Source: Blastocatellia bacterium (lineage in GTDB: Bacteria; Acidobacteriota; Blastocatellia; UBA7656; JADIYM01). From it: a DNA stretch of 64,000 bases. Positions within the stretch are counted from its first letter, which is position 1, and every line of letters starts with the position of its first letter. The stretch covers positions 186,001 to 250,000 of the forward strand of contig JADIYM010000004.1 of the NCBI GenBank assembly GCA_016705245.1, written 5' to 3'. Shown in pieces: positions 38,375 to 48,593 of this stretch. The translations under genes and the position numbers were made by a program. The notes beneath the pieces were generated by a model. It did not search any database, was not told where the DNA came from, and saw only the letters and a list, made by a program, of their open reading frames with translations.

Positions 38375-41174
38375 GTGGTTCGTGCCGTCGCCCGTCCGTT
38401 CCTTTGCCGTCGCTTCGTATCCACCGGGCTGACGCTGGTTTTCGCTGTGACATTCCTGAATCCGGTGTTGGCTTCGTCCGACGAATCGGGCCGGACAACC
38501 GTAGATTCGGCAGTTGCGGCACGGTTGAACGGCGGATGGTTCAAGCTGCCTCACGTGCCCGGCGAGCTCATCGTAAAGGTCCGTGAAGGCTCCTCGAAGG
38601 CAGGACTTGACGCCATCGAGCAGAGTGGAATGTTTGTCGTCGAGTCCGCGAAGGCGGCTCCCTCCGTCAAACTGGTCCGAGCGGCCACTGCATTGCAGGC
38701 AGAAGCTGCACTTGCGGCGCTCGTCGAGAATCCGGCCGTCGAATACGCCGAACCGAACTATCTGCTCGAGACCAGCGCGACTCCGAACGACCCTCGATTC
38801 AGCACGCAGTGGGGACTCGAGAACGGTAACGGCCCGGACATCAACGCGCCGCAGGCATGGGACCGGACGACCGGTAGTGACGACGTCGTGATCGGCGTCA
38901 TTGACTCGGGAATGGACATCACGCACGTCGATCTCAAGGAGAATCTCTACAAGAACCAGGGTGAGATCGCCGGCAACAGCATCGACGACGACGGCAACGG
39001 CTATGTCGACGACGTCAACGGCTGGGACGCGGTGACCGACACTGGACGGATGCGCGACGAGGACGGGCACGGAACACACGTATCGGGAATCGTCGGGGCG
39101 AGAGGCAACAACGGCGAGGGCGTCGCCGGCGTGAACTGGCGGGTCAAGCTGCTTCCGCTCCGCTTCATCACGGTTCGCAGCGGCGCGACCTTCGATGCGC
39201 TGCAGTGCATCGACTATGCCACCAACCTCCGCAATCGCGGTGTCAACATTCGGATCCTCAACAACAGCTGGGGCGGTGGCGGATATTCGACCGCGCTTGT
39301 CGAAGCGATCAAGCGAGCAAACTCAGCCGGGATCCTGTTCGTCTGCGCCGCGGGCAACGAGAGTACGGACTCGGATGCGGTCCCGTCATATCCCGCGTCG
39401 TACGAGGTCGCAAACGTGATCTCCGTGGGCGCAATGACGCGCAGCAACTTCCAGGCGGGCTTCTCGAACTTTGGACGACGGTCCGTTGACGTTTTTGCGC
39501 CGGGCGACGGAATCCTCAGCACGACGCCTGGCAACAGCTACGCGTCCTTCAACGGCACGTCTCAGGCTTCGCCGATGGTCGCCGGAATCGCCGGGCTGAT
39601 TCTTGCCGAACATCCGGAGGCAACCGTCCCTGAGATGAAGGCGCGGATCCTCGGATCGGTGCAGCGCGAGAGTTTCGCGTCGTCGCTCTGCCTGACTGGT
39701 GGCCGGGTCGACGCTCAGTCCGCCATTCGCAGCGAGTCGACGGCTCCTGGGCCCATCTCTGATTTCCGTTTGACGACCGTTTCGCGTTCAACGATCGTGC
39801 TTGCATGGTCGGCGGTCGGCGACGACGGCACGACGGGCTCGGCTGCCTACTACGACCTGCGATGGTCGACCGACGAGATCACGACATCGAGTTTCGACGT
39901 CGCGAACCAGATAAGCGACACGCGGATGCCGCTGCGCGCCGGCGAAACCGAAACCGCCGTGATACGTGGCTGTTTCACCGATGGCCAACCCGTCCACATC
40001 GCACTCCGCGTTTACGACAAGGCCGGGAACCGCTCGCAGTCCGACACGCTTACGGCCGTGCCCGCCGGCGCCATTCTCAACTTCACGCTCGAGCCGGGTC
40101 CGGACGATTTCGTCCTCGGCACTCCGCTCAATCTGAAGGGTGACGACAAGGCAGCCACGGTCGATCTGCCTTTCGACTTCCCGTATTACGGCGCGACATA
40201 TCGCACGGCCTATGTCTCGACGAACGGCGTCGTGGCATTCGACGGGCCATTCGTTACTCCGACAGGCTCGCGGAGCGACCTTGCGACCCTAAACGGTCTC
40301 GCGCCGCTCTGGTTCGACCTCAGAACCGACGGCAGTCAACCAGGCGAGGACGTCTACGTCACGTCATCCGGCGACGAGTTGACGCTGCGCTGGGTGGCCG
40401 AGCCGTTCTATCCATCAGGAGAGGCGCCGAAGAGATCCCCAGGTCTCGTTCGCCGTCACGTTGCACGCGAACGGCCGGGTGGATTACGTGTATGGCCCCG
40501 GCGGTAACGACGGATTGCGCGTTGATTCGAGCACGCCGGTCGTTGGAGTCTCGGACGGCGGCTGTGCGAGCCTCGTGCTCGAGGCATATTCCGGGCGCGA
40601 GTCGCTGAAGAACGCTCCTGCAGTGACATTCGTTCCCGGTATGGCGACGACGGGCATCGAGCCGGTATTCGCGTCGCAGACGCTTTCGAGCGCCACAGAG
40701 GGATTACTCAAGCAGTTCACGATTACCGCCTCCGACCCGGATGGCACTGCGGTCACCGTCATTGCTGCGCTGCCACGGAACGCGACCTACGATCAGGGCA
40801 CGGGTGCTGTGCGGTTTACTCCCGACAGCGCGCAGGATGGCATCGTGCAGTTCGCGTTCACGGCAACGGACGCTTCCGGCGCTTCGACGTCCCGGACGTA
40901 TGCTCTGACGGTGCTCGACAACGGCAACCTGCCGGAGATCAACTTCATTACCACTAAGAAGAAGATCACTTTCACCGGAATCGGCTTCCGCGTCGGAGCC
41001 CGCATCGAAGTCGACGGCACGTTCCTCACCGACGCCAGGAACAACAAGAAATCGCCGGCGACAAAGATCACGAGTGCATCGGCCAAGGCTGCTCTTGCGG
41101 CTCCGGGATTGCACACCGTGGTCGTCGAGAACCCGGACGGCACTCGAAGCGGTCCTTTCTACACAATCCGATGA
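38375..41174 (+). CDS. Secreted subtilisin-like serine protease (S8), apparent frameshift
   Basis: About 930 residues if repaired. A signal peptide is followed by an I9-like propeptide (GELIVKVREGSSKAGLDAIE to VEYAEPNYLLE). The S8 domain has all three catalytic motifs: VIGVIDSGMDITHVDL (Asp), DGHGTHVSGIVGARG (His) and FNGTSQASPMVAGIAGL (Ser). An FN3-like domain, a lectin-like beta domain, a cadherin-like repeat (FTITASDPDGTAVTV) and a C-terminal IPT/TIG-like domain (HTVVVENPDGTRSGPFY) follow. The frame changes between about 40420 and 40442, probably at the CCCC run; the span is one base over a multiple of three. GTG at 38375 has GGAGGT upstream. Confidence 0.9.
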
Positions 41175-41214
41175 CGTCGTGGCGTCACCGACAATTCCAC
41201 AGAATCGAGATTTC

Positions 41215-41556
41215 ATGTCTGACACGCTAGCCCATCAAGCATTCAAGAACGTCAAGACGGAGGCGTTCCTCGACCTGCCGCCCAAAGCTCGTCTCGATGC
41301 GTTCGCGTGGGCCTACTGCTGCGCGGTTTCGGAAGCCTCGTCTGAGCAACTCACTGCAGAGGCTGCGGCGCTTGGAGTCCCCGCCGACTACCTTACCGGG
41401 CTCCGCGACATGAAGGAGTCCGAGCACACGCGCATAGTCGCGGAAGTGCTCAGGATTTTCTGCGACCGTCCGGCGGGTGCTTCGGCTTCGGCCGTCGACT
41501 CGCTGCTCGACGACGTAATGGGCGTCGGCGGGCACGAAGGCACGATCCCCGGTTAA
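41215..41556 (+). CDS. Hypothetical protein
   Basis: 113 residues, soluble and mostly helical (MSDTLAHQAFKNVKTEAFLD, then LDAFAWAYCCAVSEASSEQL). No family recognised. It starts 40 bp after the subtilisin gene on the same strand, so it may be co-transcribed, and its last four bases overlap the end of the convergent Ser/Thr kinase gene. A link to the protease is possible only by position. Confidence 0.6.
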   Translation: MSDTLAHQAFKNVKTEAFLDLPPKARLDAFAWAYCCAVSEASSEQLTAEAAALGVPADYLTGLRDMKESEHTRIVAEVLRIFCDRPAGASASAVDSLLDDVMGVGGHEGTIPG

Positions 41557-42443
41557 TCGTTGGCAGCGATCGGGCCCGGATCGATTTCCGGCACGAGCGT
41601 CTCGAGGTCCCGCGCGAAGGCTCGACCGTCTACGTATCGGTCTGCCGGCTGCTTTGCGATCGCTCGAAGTACTACCGTGTCGACGTCGGCGCCGAGGTCG
41701 GGACGCAGCGACGACGGCGGAGCCGGCGTTTTCGAGAGGTGCTGCAGAAGGATGGCACCGACGGTTGGTCCCCTGAACGGCGTCGTTCCGGTCAACATCT
41801 GGTACGCAATCACTCCGAGCGAGTAGATGTCGGCGCGACCATCGGCTGTCGCGCCTTCGATGATCTCCGGAGCGATGTACTCCGGAGTCCCAAGGATGTT
41901 CTTGCCGGTGAGCTTCGACGCATTGCTCTCGGTCATGCGTGCGACGCCAAAGTCCACGATCTTGATTGTCGATGGCTGCGCGGCCGAGTCCGGAAAAACG
42001 AGGTTCTCGGGCTTGAGGTCACGATGCACGATGCCCGCATCGTGAAACAGCGACGCCGCCTCGCAGACGGGCACGAGGAGCGCGGCGAGCAGCCGCAGCG
42101 ACACCGTGCCCTCAATGGCGAGCCAATCGGCGAGCGTCGGTCCGGTCAGCAATTCCTGAACGATGCCGGGCCGTCCGTCCGGCAGCACGACGAGGTCGAG
42201 AATCTGTACCACATTCTGATGGCTCAGCGCCGAAAGGGCCTGCGCCTCGCGTTGGAAGCGCTCGAGGTACTTCGGTTCACCGGCGAGGTCGTGAAGCAGG
42301 ATCTTCATCGCGACCTCGCCGCCCGTTCGTGAGTCGATCGCGAGATACACAGAGCTCATGCCGCCGCGACCGAGGAGCCGGTCGATGGCGTAATGCGAGA
42401 CCTGCGTCCCGACCAGAGTGGAGCGTTTTAATTCGTCGGTCAA
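41553..42443 (-). CDS. Hanks-type Ser/Thr protein kinase (catalytic domain only)
   Basis: 296 residues forming just one kinase domain. All catalytic elements are intact: GRGGMSSVYLA, the Lys in VAMKIL, HRDLKPENLVF, VDFGVARM, the activation segment GTPEYIAPEIIEG and DIYSLGVIAYQMLTG. There is no transmembrane helix or sensor domain, so it is cytosolic. It is upstream of the oligopeptide transporter genes on the same strand, but 39 bp past their end, so it is probably a separate unit. Possible clients include the FHA protein at 10141. Confidence 0.93.
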   Translation of the reverse strand: MTDELKRSTLVGTQVSHYAIDRLLGRGGMSSVYLAIDSRTGGEVAMKILLHDLAGEPKYLERFQREAQALSALSHQNVVQILDLVVLPDGRPGIVQELLTGPTLADWLAIEGTVSLRLLAALLVPVCEAASLFHDAGIVHRDLKPENLVFPDSAAQPSTIKIVDFGVARMTESNASKLTGKNILGTPEYIAPEIIEGATADGRADIYSLGVIAYQMLTGTTPFRGPTVGAILLQHLSKTPAPPSSLRPDLGADVDTVVLRAIAKQPADRYVDGRAFARDLETLVPEIDPGPIAAND

Positions 42444-42482
42444 GAATGCGATGCCGGCAGCGGCCGAAGCCTCGAGCGAGGC

Positions 42483-43523
42483 TCAGCCTTCGGCCTCCTC
42501 CGTAAGCTTCGAGGCAAGCGGCAGCGGCAACTCCTCGATTCGATCGATGTGAAAACACGCCGCGCGGTGACCGGGCCTGATCTCGACGAGCGGCGGACGC
42601 GAGTCGGCACACTCGGCCGTTGCGAGAGGGCAACGCGTTCGAAAGTGGCACCCGCTCGGCGGATTGATTGGCGACGGGACGTCACCCTTCAGCGGAATGT
42701 GTGTCCGCACGCGCTTCGGCACCGGCACGGGGATCGCCGAAAGCAGGGCCCGCGTGTACGGGTGGAGGGGATGCGCGAACAAATCGTCGGTTTCCGCTTC
42801 TTCGACAATCTGTCCCAGGTACATCACTGCAATGCGGTCCGAGATGTGCCGAACCACCGCGAGGTCGTGCGCGATGAATAGGTACGCTAGGTTCATCTCG
42901 CGCTGCAGATCCGAGAGAAGATTGAGAATCTGCGCCTGGATCGAAACGTCGAGCGCCGAGACCGCTTCATCGCAGACAATGAACTCGGGCTCGACAGCCA
43001 GGGCGCGCGCGATGCCGATGCGCTGACGCTGCCCACCCGAGAACTCGTGCGGATACCTGTTCACGTAGTTGCGATTGAGCCCGACGCGTTCGAGCAATTG
43101 CGCCACCCGGTCACGGCACGCTGCTCGTGACGTCACGAGCCTGTGAAGCCGCATCGCGTCGCCGACCGTTTCGGCGACCGTGTGGCGCGGATTCAGGGAT
43201 GAATAGGGATCCTGAAAGATGATCTGCATTCGACGCCGAAGAGTCCGAAGGCCGCCGGCCGACATTGCGAGCACGTCGGCGCCGTCGAAGCTCACCTGCC
43301 CTCCGGTCGGTTCGATGAGTCGCAGGACGCAACGACCCACCGTCGTCTTTCCGCAACCCGACTCGCCGACGAGCCCGAGGGTTTCCCGACGCGTCAGTGA
43401 AAACGACACGTCGTTGACCGCCTGCACGTTTCCAACGACGTGTGGGATCAATCCCTTCCGGATCGGATAGAACTTCTGGAGGTGCTTGACCTCGACGAGC
43501 GGACGCGTATCACCGTGCTTCAT
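42483..43523 (-). CDS. oppF: Oligopeptide ABC transporter ATP-binding protein OppF/DppF
   Basis: 346 residues. Walker A GESGCGKTTVGR, Q-loop IFQDPYSSLNPR, signature FSGGQRQRIGIARALA, Walker B FIVCDEAVSALDVSIQAQ and H-loop FIAHDLAVVRHI are intact. The C-terminal oligopeptide-transporter domain has a GCHFRTRCP motif and later cysteines. It overlaps oppD by four bases (ATGA) and is the last gene of the five-gene operon oppA-B-C-D-F. It energises peptide import together with OppD. Confidence 0.95.
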   Translation of the reverse strand: MKHGDTRPLVEVKHLQKFYPIRKGLIPHVVGNVQAVNDVSFSLTRRETLGLVGESGCGKTTVGRCVLRLIEPTGGQVSFDGADVLAMSAGGLRTLRRRMQIIFQDPYSSLNPRHTVAETVGDAMRLHRLVTSRAACRDRVAQLLERVGLNRNYVNRYPHEFSGGQRQRIGIARALAVEPEFIVCDEAVSALDVSIQAQILNLLSDLQREMNLAYLFIAHDLAVVRHISDRIAVMYLGQIVEEAETDDLFAHPLHPYTRALLSAIPVPVPKRVRTHIPLKGDVPSPINPPSGCHFRTRCPLATAECADSRPPLVEIRPGHRAACFHIDRIEELPLPLASKLTEEAEG

Positions 43524-44393
43524 GACGCCTCGCTCCCGGCGGTGCTGAACGGACACGCCACTTTGTGACCAGGCGCGACCTCGACGAGCTCGGGTTCAAA
43601 CGACGCGCATTCCGCCCGGACAATGGTGCAGCGCGTGCGGAATCGGCACCCGGTCGGAAACTCGAGCGGGTTCGGTACATTGCCGGGAATGACGTTCAGG
43701 GTCTCGCCGCGGTGCTCGAGCGACGGCAGCGACTGGAAGAGGGCTCTCGTGCATGTCGAACTCTTCCCGGAGGTCGTGCAGCAGGTCGAGAATCTGCGAC
43801 TGAATCGTGACGTCGAGCGCGGTCGTCGGCTCGTCGGCGATGAGCAGCTTCGGCCGGCACACGAGTGCCATGGCGATCATCGCCCGCTGTTTCATCCCGC
43901 CCGAAAGCTGATGCGGGTATTCGTCGACACGCTTCTCCGGCGACGGAATACCGACGCGGGAGAGCATTTCGATGGCGAGCCGGCGTGCGTCGGCCTTCGA
44001 CGCGCTCGTGTGGCGCAGGATGGCTTCCGTGATCTGCCGGCCGATAGTGAGGATCGGGTTGAGCGACGTCATCGGCTCCTGGAAGATCATCGAAATATCG
44101 TTGCCGCGGACGTCGCGCATCTCCGCTTCCGAGAGTTTCAGGAGGTCCCGGTCCTCGAAGACGATCTCGCCGCTCTCGACGCGTCCGGGCGGCACCGGGA
44201 TGAGACCCATGATCGTAAAAGCCGTGACGGACTTTCCGCATCCCGACTCCCCGACGACCGCGACCGTCTCGCTCGGGAATACCTCGAACGACACCCCGTC
44301 GACGGAACGCGCGACGCCGTCGGATGTGTGGAAATACGTCCGAAGATCCCGAATCGCGAGCAGCGGCTGTGTTGCCGGTTCGGGGCTGGTCAT
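43520..44393 (-). pseudogene. oppD: Oligopeptide ABC transporter ATP-binding protein OppD, internally deleted and frameshifted
   Basis: The first about 214 residues are a normal OppD (Walker A GESGCGKSVTAF, Q-loop IFQEPMTSLNP, signature LSGGMKQRAMIAMA, Walker B LLIADEPTTALDV) up to LLHDLREEFDM. The sequence then jumps, in another frame, to TRALFQSLPSLEHRGETLNV and a normal C-terminus with GCRFRTRC ending at the TGA that overlaps oppF. About 40-45 residues present in other OppD proteins are missing, including the H-loop (LLITHDLG). Without the switch His the ATPase should be inactive, and the frameshift replaces the tail. It is either a real deletion or an assembly collapse. Confidence 0.9.
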
Positions 44394-45541
44394 CGCTGCG
44401 TCCTCGGGTCAGCGGCGTCGCGAAGGCCATCGCCGAACACGTTCCAGGCCATCACGGCGAGGAAGATGAAAACTCCGGGCGTCAGGATCCACCAGTAGTC
44501 GGTCAGATAGCGGAGGTTCTGCGCGGCCTGCAGCATGTTGCCCCACGAGGCTTCCGGCTCCTGCACACCGACGCCGAGGAACGACAGCGCGACCTCGCCT
44601 AGAATGTAGAACGGTACGCTCAGCGTCGCGGTCACGATGACGAACGAAAGCGTGTTCGGAAGGATGTGCTTCATCACGATCCACATCCGGCTGAACCCGA
44701 GCGCCTGCGCCGCGATGACGTACTCCAGTTCCTTGATCGAGAGGACCATGCCGCGAATGACGCGAGCTATCGAGGCCCACCCGATGAACGAGAGGATCAG
44801 GATGATAATGAGGTAGAGCTGGGTCGACGAGAGCTCGGCGCCGAAACTTTGCCGCAGGACGAGTATGAGGTACAGGCTCGGCAGTGCGAGGATCAGCTCG
44901 ACGAGTCTCATCAGGCCGAAGTCGATGGCCCCGCCAAAGTAGCCCGCCACTCCTCCGATGAGCATTCCGATCGACGTCGAGATGAGGATGCCGATGATGC
45001 CGACCGAGAGTGAGATGCGTCCGCCGTAAAGAATCCTCGAGAGGACGTCTCGGCCGAACTGATCGCCACCGAACAGGTAGAGTCGGCCAGGCTCGTCCAC
45101 ACCGAACAGATGCGTCCGTACCGGGAGAACCCAGAGCAGGTCGCATTGGGCGCCCTGCACGAAGAAGCGGATCGGATAGATCTTGGACGTGTCCTCAGCG
45201 TAGACCGTGTTGTACGGATCCGAGATCCTCGACTCGGAGATGAAGGGCCGCCGCCAATTGCCCTCAGAGTCACGGATGTGAATTCGACCGAGAATGTGCG
45301 GAGGATGGAATGAGCGGTAAGAGTCCTGCGTCTCGTAGGTGTACGGAGCGACGAATCCCGCCAGGATCGCCAGCCCATACAGCGCGACGAGAACCCAGAG
45401 TGCCGTCATCGCCGTGCGATTGCGTCGGAGCTTGAGCCAGAGTATCTGCCACGGGCTGCGGTTGACGACAACGGACGACGTGCCGTCGCCGGCGTCAGGC
45501 GGCGCGATCTGCGGCTCGATCGGCGTGAGGTTCGCGGCCAT
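44390..45541 (-). CDS. oppC: Oligopeptide ABC transporter permease OppC/DppC
   Basis: 383 residues with about six membrane helices and the binding-protein-dependent permease signature (EYVIAAQALGFSRMWIVMKH followed by ILPNTLSFVIV). The N-terminus has the extended OppC cytosolic leader (SPWQILWLKLRRNRTAMTAL). A long periplasmic loop of more than 100 residues between helices 1 and 2 (SYRSFHPPHILGRIHIRDSE) is typical of larger OppC members. The gene overlaps oppD by four bases and follows oppB by three. Confidence 0.94.
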   Translation of the reverse strand: MAANLTPIEPQIAPPDAGDGTSSVVVNRSPWQILWLKLRRNRTAMTALWVLVALYGLAILAGFVAPYTYETQDSYRSFHPPHILGRIHIRDSEGNWRRPFISESRISDPYNTVYAEDTSKIYPIRFFVQGAQCDLLWVLPVRTHLFGVDEPGRLYLFGGDQFGRDVLSRILYGGRISLSVGIIGILISTSIGMLIGGVAGYFGGAIDFGLMRLVELILALPSLYLILVLRQSFGAELSSTQLYLIIILILSFIGWASIARVIRGMVLSIKELEYVIAAQALGFSRMWIVMKHILPNTLSFVIVTATLSVPFYILGEVALSFLGVGVQEPEASWGNMLQAAQNLRYLTDYWWILTPGVFIFLAVMAWNVFGDGLRDAADPRTQR

Positions 45542-45544
45542 CGG

Positions 45545-46516
45545 CTACTCCAGTCGGATTCGCGGATCGACGACCGCGAGCAGGATGTCGGCGAGCAGGT
45601 TTCCAACGACGAGCATTACGGTGACCATCACGATCGAGGCCATGACGAGCGGCTCGTCCTTGTTGATCAGTGCATCCACCGTCAGGCGGCCCATGCCTGG
45701 CCACGAGAAAACGAACTCCGTGATGAACGCGCCCGACAGGAGGTACGCGAACGAGAAGCCGAATAGCGTGATGAGCGGATTGATCGCGTTGCCGAGCGCA
45801 TGACGGAAGAGCACCGTTCGGAGCGAGAGGCCCTTGGCTTTTGCCGTCCTGATGTAGTCCTGCGAGAGCGTCTCGATCATCTCGGCTCTCATCTGCCGCA
45901 TGTACTGCGCCATGCCGATCGTTCCGAGCACGGTCGCCGGAAGACAGAGATGCCACAGGACGTCGACCGTCTTCTGCCACGGCGACATGAAGTCCCAATA
46001 CACCTGATCGTGGAGTCCCCCGGCCGGAAACCAACCCGTTTTCGCCGCAAACAGCACCATCAGGAGCGAGAAGAAGACGCTCGGAATCGACAGGCCGACA
46101 AACGAGACTCCGCCCGAAATGCGGTCGATGAGGCTGTCCTTTTTCAGTGCCGAGAGAATACCGAGCGGGATAGCCAGTCCCCACGAGATGATCAACGCGC
46201 CGACCGCGAGCAGGAGCGTGTTCAGGATGCGATCGCCGATAAGCGACCATACACTCGTCTGGAACTTGAACGAATATCCGAAGTCGCCGGTAATCACGCC
46301 GGATAGCCAGTACCAGTACCGAACGAAGACGTTCTCGGTGTCGAGGTGGTACTTGGCGCGGAGGAACTCGAGTCGGTCCGGCGTCATGCTCGGACTCTCG
46401 GACAGCGTGGTGAAGTAGTCTCCCGGAGACGCGATGAGAAGAGCCTGCGTGATGAACGTCACCGCGAGGATTAGCGGGAAGATCGCGAGCACGCGGCGAA
46501 GCAGAAACGTCTTCAT
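45545..46516 (-). CDS. oppB: Oligopeptide ABC transporter permease OppB/DppB
   Basis: 323 residues with about six membrane helices. The N-terminus MKTFLLRRVLAIFPLILAV and the permease EAA-type loop (SQDYIRTAKAKGLSLRTVLF followed by RHALGNAINPLITLFG) are diagnostic. The ATG at 46516 fits the family better than the upstream start at 46534. It follows oppA by 49 bp and precedes oppC by three, so all are one operon importing peptides across the inner membrane. Confidence 0.95.
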   Translation of the reverse strand: MKTFLLRRVLAIFPLILAVTFITQALLIASPGDYFTTLSESPSMTPDRLEFLRAKYHLDTENVFVRYWYWLSGVITGDFGYSFKFQTSVWSLIGDRILNTLLLAVGALIISWGLAIPLGILSALKKDSLIDRISGGVSFVGLSIPSVFFSLLMVLFAAKTGWFPAGGLHDQVYWDFMSPWQKTVDVLWHLCLPATVLGTIGMAQYMRQMRAEMIETLSQDYIRTAKAKGLSLRTVLFRHALGNAINPLITLFGFSFAYLLSGAFITEFVFSWPGMGRLTVDALINKDEPLVMASIVMVTVMLVVGNLLADILLAVVDPRIRLE

Positions 46517-46565
46517 TGGCGTTGCGGCCCCCACGCGCGCGTTTGCACGCGCGGGGACATACGGT

Positions 46566-48389
46566 CTACTTCTTCAGGTAGAGCTCTTCGATGTTCCAGT
46601 AGGTAAAGAGCGGCAACGACGACGGTCGCAGGTTCCCCACCTTGTTCTTGACCGCCACGAAGTAGTTGGGGACGAGAAGGTCGATCTCTGGAAGATTGTC
46701 GGACCAGAGGCGCTGTACCTGGGCGAACTGCCTTTTCCGCTCCGCAAGATCGAGCGTTCGGGCATTCGCCGACATCAGGTCGTCAATCTGCTTGCCCCAT
46801 TCGGTCGCGGGGGTCTTCTGAAGCGGGTAGCTGTAGAAAAGCATGCCGCTCGTCGTCACGATGTTCTTCATGAGTACGGGGTCCGGTGGATTGCCCGACT
46901 GCCACCCTCCGATCACGGCAGCCCAGTCGAACGTATTCTGCAAGGCTTCGACCATCGAATTGAACGGAATGCCTTGGAAGTTGACGTCGATCCCGACGGC
47001 CCGAAGGTTGTCCTTGATCACCGTGGCGGCACCGACGCGTGACGAGTTGTTGCTGTTCGTGACGAGTCGGAACGCACACTTGTGGCCGCTCGAGTCTTCG
47101 GCGATGCCGTCACCATCGCGGTCCTCGAGGCCGATTTCCTTCAGCAACGCCTTGGCCTTTTCGACCGAATAGTCGTATTCGATCGAGGCCTCTTTGTCGT
47201 ACCACACCTTGTTCGCTGGCGGGCAGAACGTAGAGACGGGCGTACCAAGCCCCTGATACGAGGTGTTGATGATCGCCTGCCGATCGATGGCATGCGCGAT
47301 GGCCTTGCGGAACTTCACATTGCGGAACCACTCGCCCAGGACGGGATCCACGTAGTGTTTGCCAGTCTTATCCTTGTTGGGATTCTGGTTCACCATGATG
47401 TAGAGCACGTTGTAGCCCGGTCCGAGCTCGTGGACGGTGTAGTCGCGTGCCTGTTCGTCGCGCTTCAACAAGCCGAATTCCTCCGGTCGTACGTTCCAGT
47501 GCATATCGACTTCGCCGTTCTGGAAGACCGTGAGCATGGTGTTCATGTCGGGAACGATCCGGAAGATCACGCGATCGAGGTAGGGCAATCGCTGACCCTT
47601 CTTGTCGACCTTCCAGTAGTACGGATTGCGCTCGAGGACCACCCGCTGCTCGGAAGCGAACTCCTTGAGCCGGAAGGGTCCGAGGCCGACGACGTCTTCG
47701 GGCTTTGTGTCGATTGTCAGAGCTCGCTCGGCGAACTCGCCCTTCTTGTAAGACTCTTCCCACTTGTGCTTCGGAACGAGGTACGTCGATCCGACATTGT
47801 CGAGAAAGATCGCATTGGGCTCGGTCAGCGTGAATCGGAACGTGTGGTCGTCAATCACCTCGACCTTGGGCAACGTCTTGTCGGTCTGCATGAAGGCGCT
47901 CTTCATGGAGCTGTCGATCTTTTCGTCAAAGGCCACGTCGTAGTTGAACTTCACGTCGTGAGCCGTGAACGGAGCTCCGTCGGACCACCGTACGCCCTTC
48001 CGCAGCGTGAACGTCCAAACGAGGTTGTCGTCCGAATGCACTATCGACGTGCACAGCCCGTTGTCGATCTTCTGCTCGACGTTGTCGAATCCAAGCAGCG
48101 TCGTATACATCGGACCGTTCGTAATTCCGGTCGTCGACGTCTCACCGGCGAGGAGACCATTGAACGATTTCGGGTCCTGTGCGGTCGGGATGACGAGCAT
48201 GCCGCCGTACGTTCCGGGCTCTCCCTCGAAGATGAATGGCTCATCAGGCTTTTCACCTTCAAAGGGCGGATTTGGAACTCCCGTCGGTCCCATGGCAGCC
48301 GGACCAGTGGGGCCAGCTGTCGGACCCGTGCAGCCGGTCGCTACGCAGAGCGTGGTCGCGAGAGCAAACGCGATTGCGCGCATGTTCAT
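46566..48389 (-). CDS. oppA: Oligopeptide-binding lipoprotein OppA/DppA (SBP family 5)
   Basis: 607 residues. A signal peptide with lipobox VATGC (Cys about 20) is followed by a low-complexity Gly/Pro linker and the family-5 binding-protein fold. Recognisable signatures are WTFTLRKGVRWSDGAPFTAH, DVKFNYDVAF, GLGPFRLKEF and the C-terminal DLLVPNYFVAVKNKVGNL. It captures peptides in the periplasm and hands them to OppBC. It is the first gene of the operon; the 204 bp upstream to the HEAT-repeat gene on the other strand should hold both promoters. Confidence 0.94.
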   Translation of the reverse strand: MNMRAIAFALATTLCVATGCTGPTAGPTGPAAMGPTGVPNPPFEGEKPDEPFIFEGEPGTYGGMLVIPTAQDPKSFNGLLAGETSTTGITNGPMYTTLLGFDNVEQKIDNGLCTSIVHSDDNLVWTFTLRKGVRWSDGAPFTAHDVKFNYDVAFDEKIDSSMKSAFMQTDKTLPKVEVIDDHTFRFTLTEPNAIFLDNVGSTYLVPKHKWEESYKKGEFAERALTIDTKPEDVVGLGPFRLKEFASEQRVVLERNPYYWKVDKKGQRLPYLDRVIFRIVPDMNTMLTVFQNGEVDMHWNVRPEEFGLLKRDEQARDYTVHELGPGYNVLYIMVNQNPNKDKTGKHYVDPVLGEWFRNVKFRKAIAHAIDRQAIINTSYQGLGTPVSTFCPPANKVWYDKEASIEYDYSVEKAKALLKEIGLEDRDGDGIAEDSSGHKCAFRLVTNSNNSSRVGAATVIKDNLRAVGIDVNFQGIPFNSMVEALQNTFDWAAVIGGWQSGNPPDPVLMKNIVTTSGMLFYSYPLQKTPATEWGKQIDDLMSANARTLDLAERKRQFAQVQRLWSDNLPEIDLLVPNYFVAVKNKVGNLRPSSLPLFTYWNIEELYLKK

Positions 48390-48593
48390 GGCATCGATCT
48401 CCCGTTCGGTTGAGGTGAGGTGGTGTGAACCGAAATCTGTCGCAAGATACCACAGCGTCCAAACGAGCGCCAAAAGCCGTGATCGCGCCTTTGGAACGCC
48501 TCGCGCGTTGACTCCACGGACCGAATGGAAGTATCAACGGCAACCAGAGGGCGCCTTTTTCCTCATCTCATCCAATCCCATGCGAGTATCGCC

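Noticed and set aside
47082..48413. 443-codon plus-strand frame opposite oppA
   Set aside because: oppA is unambiguous on the other strand, with lipobox and family-5 motifs.
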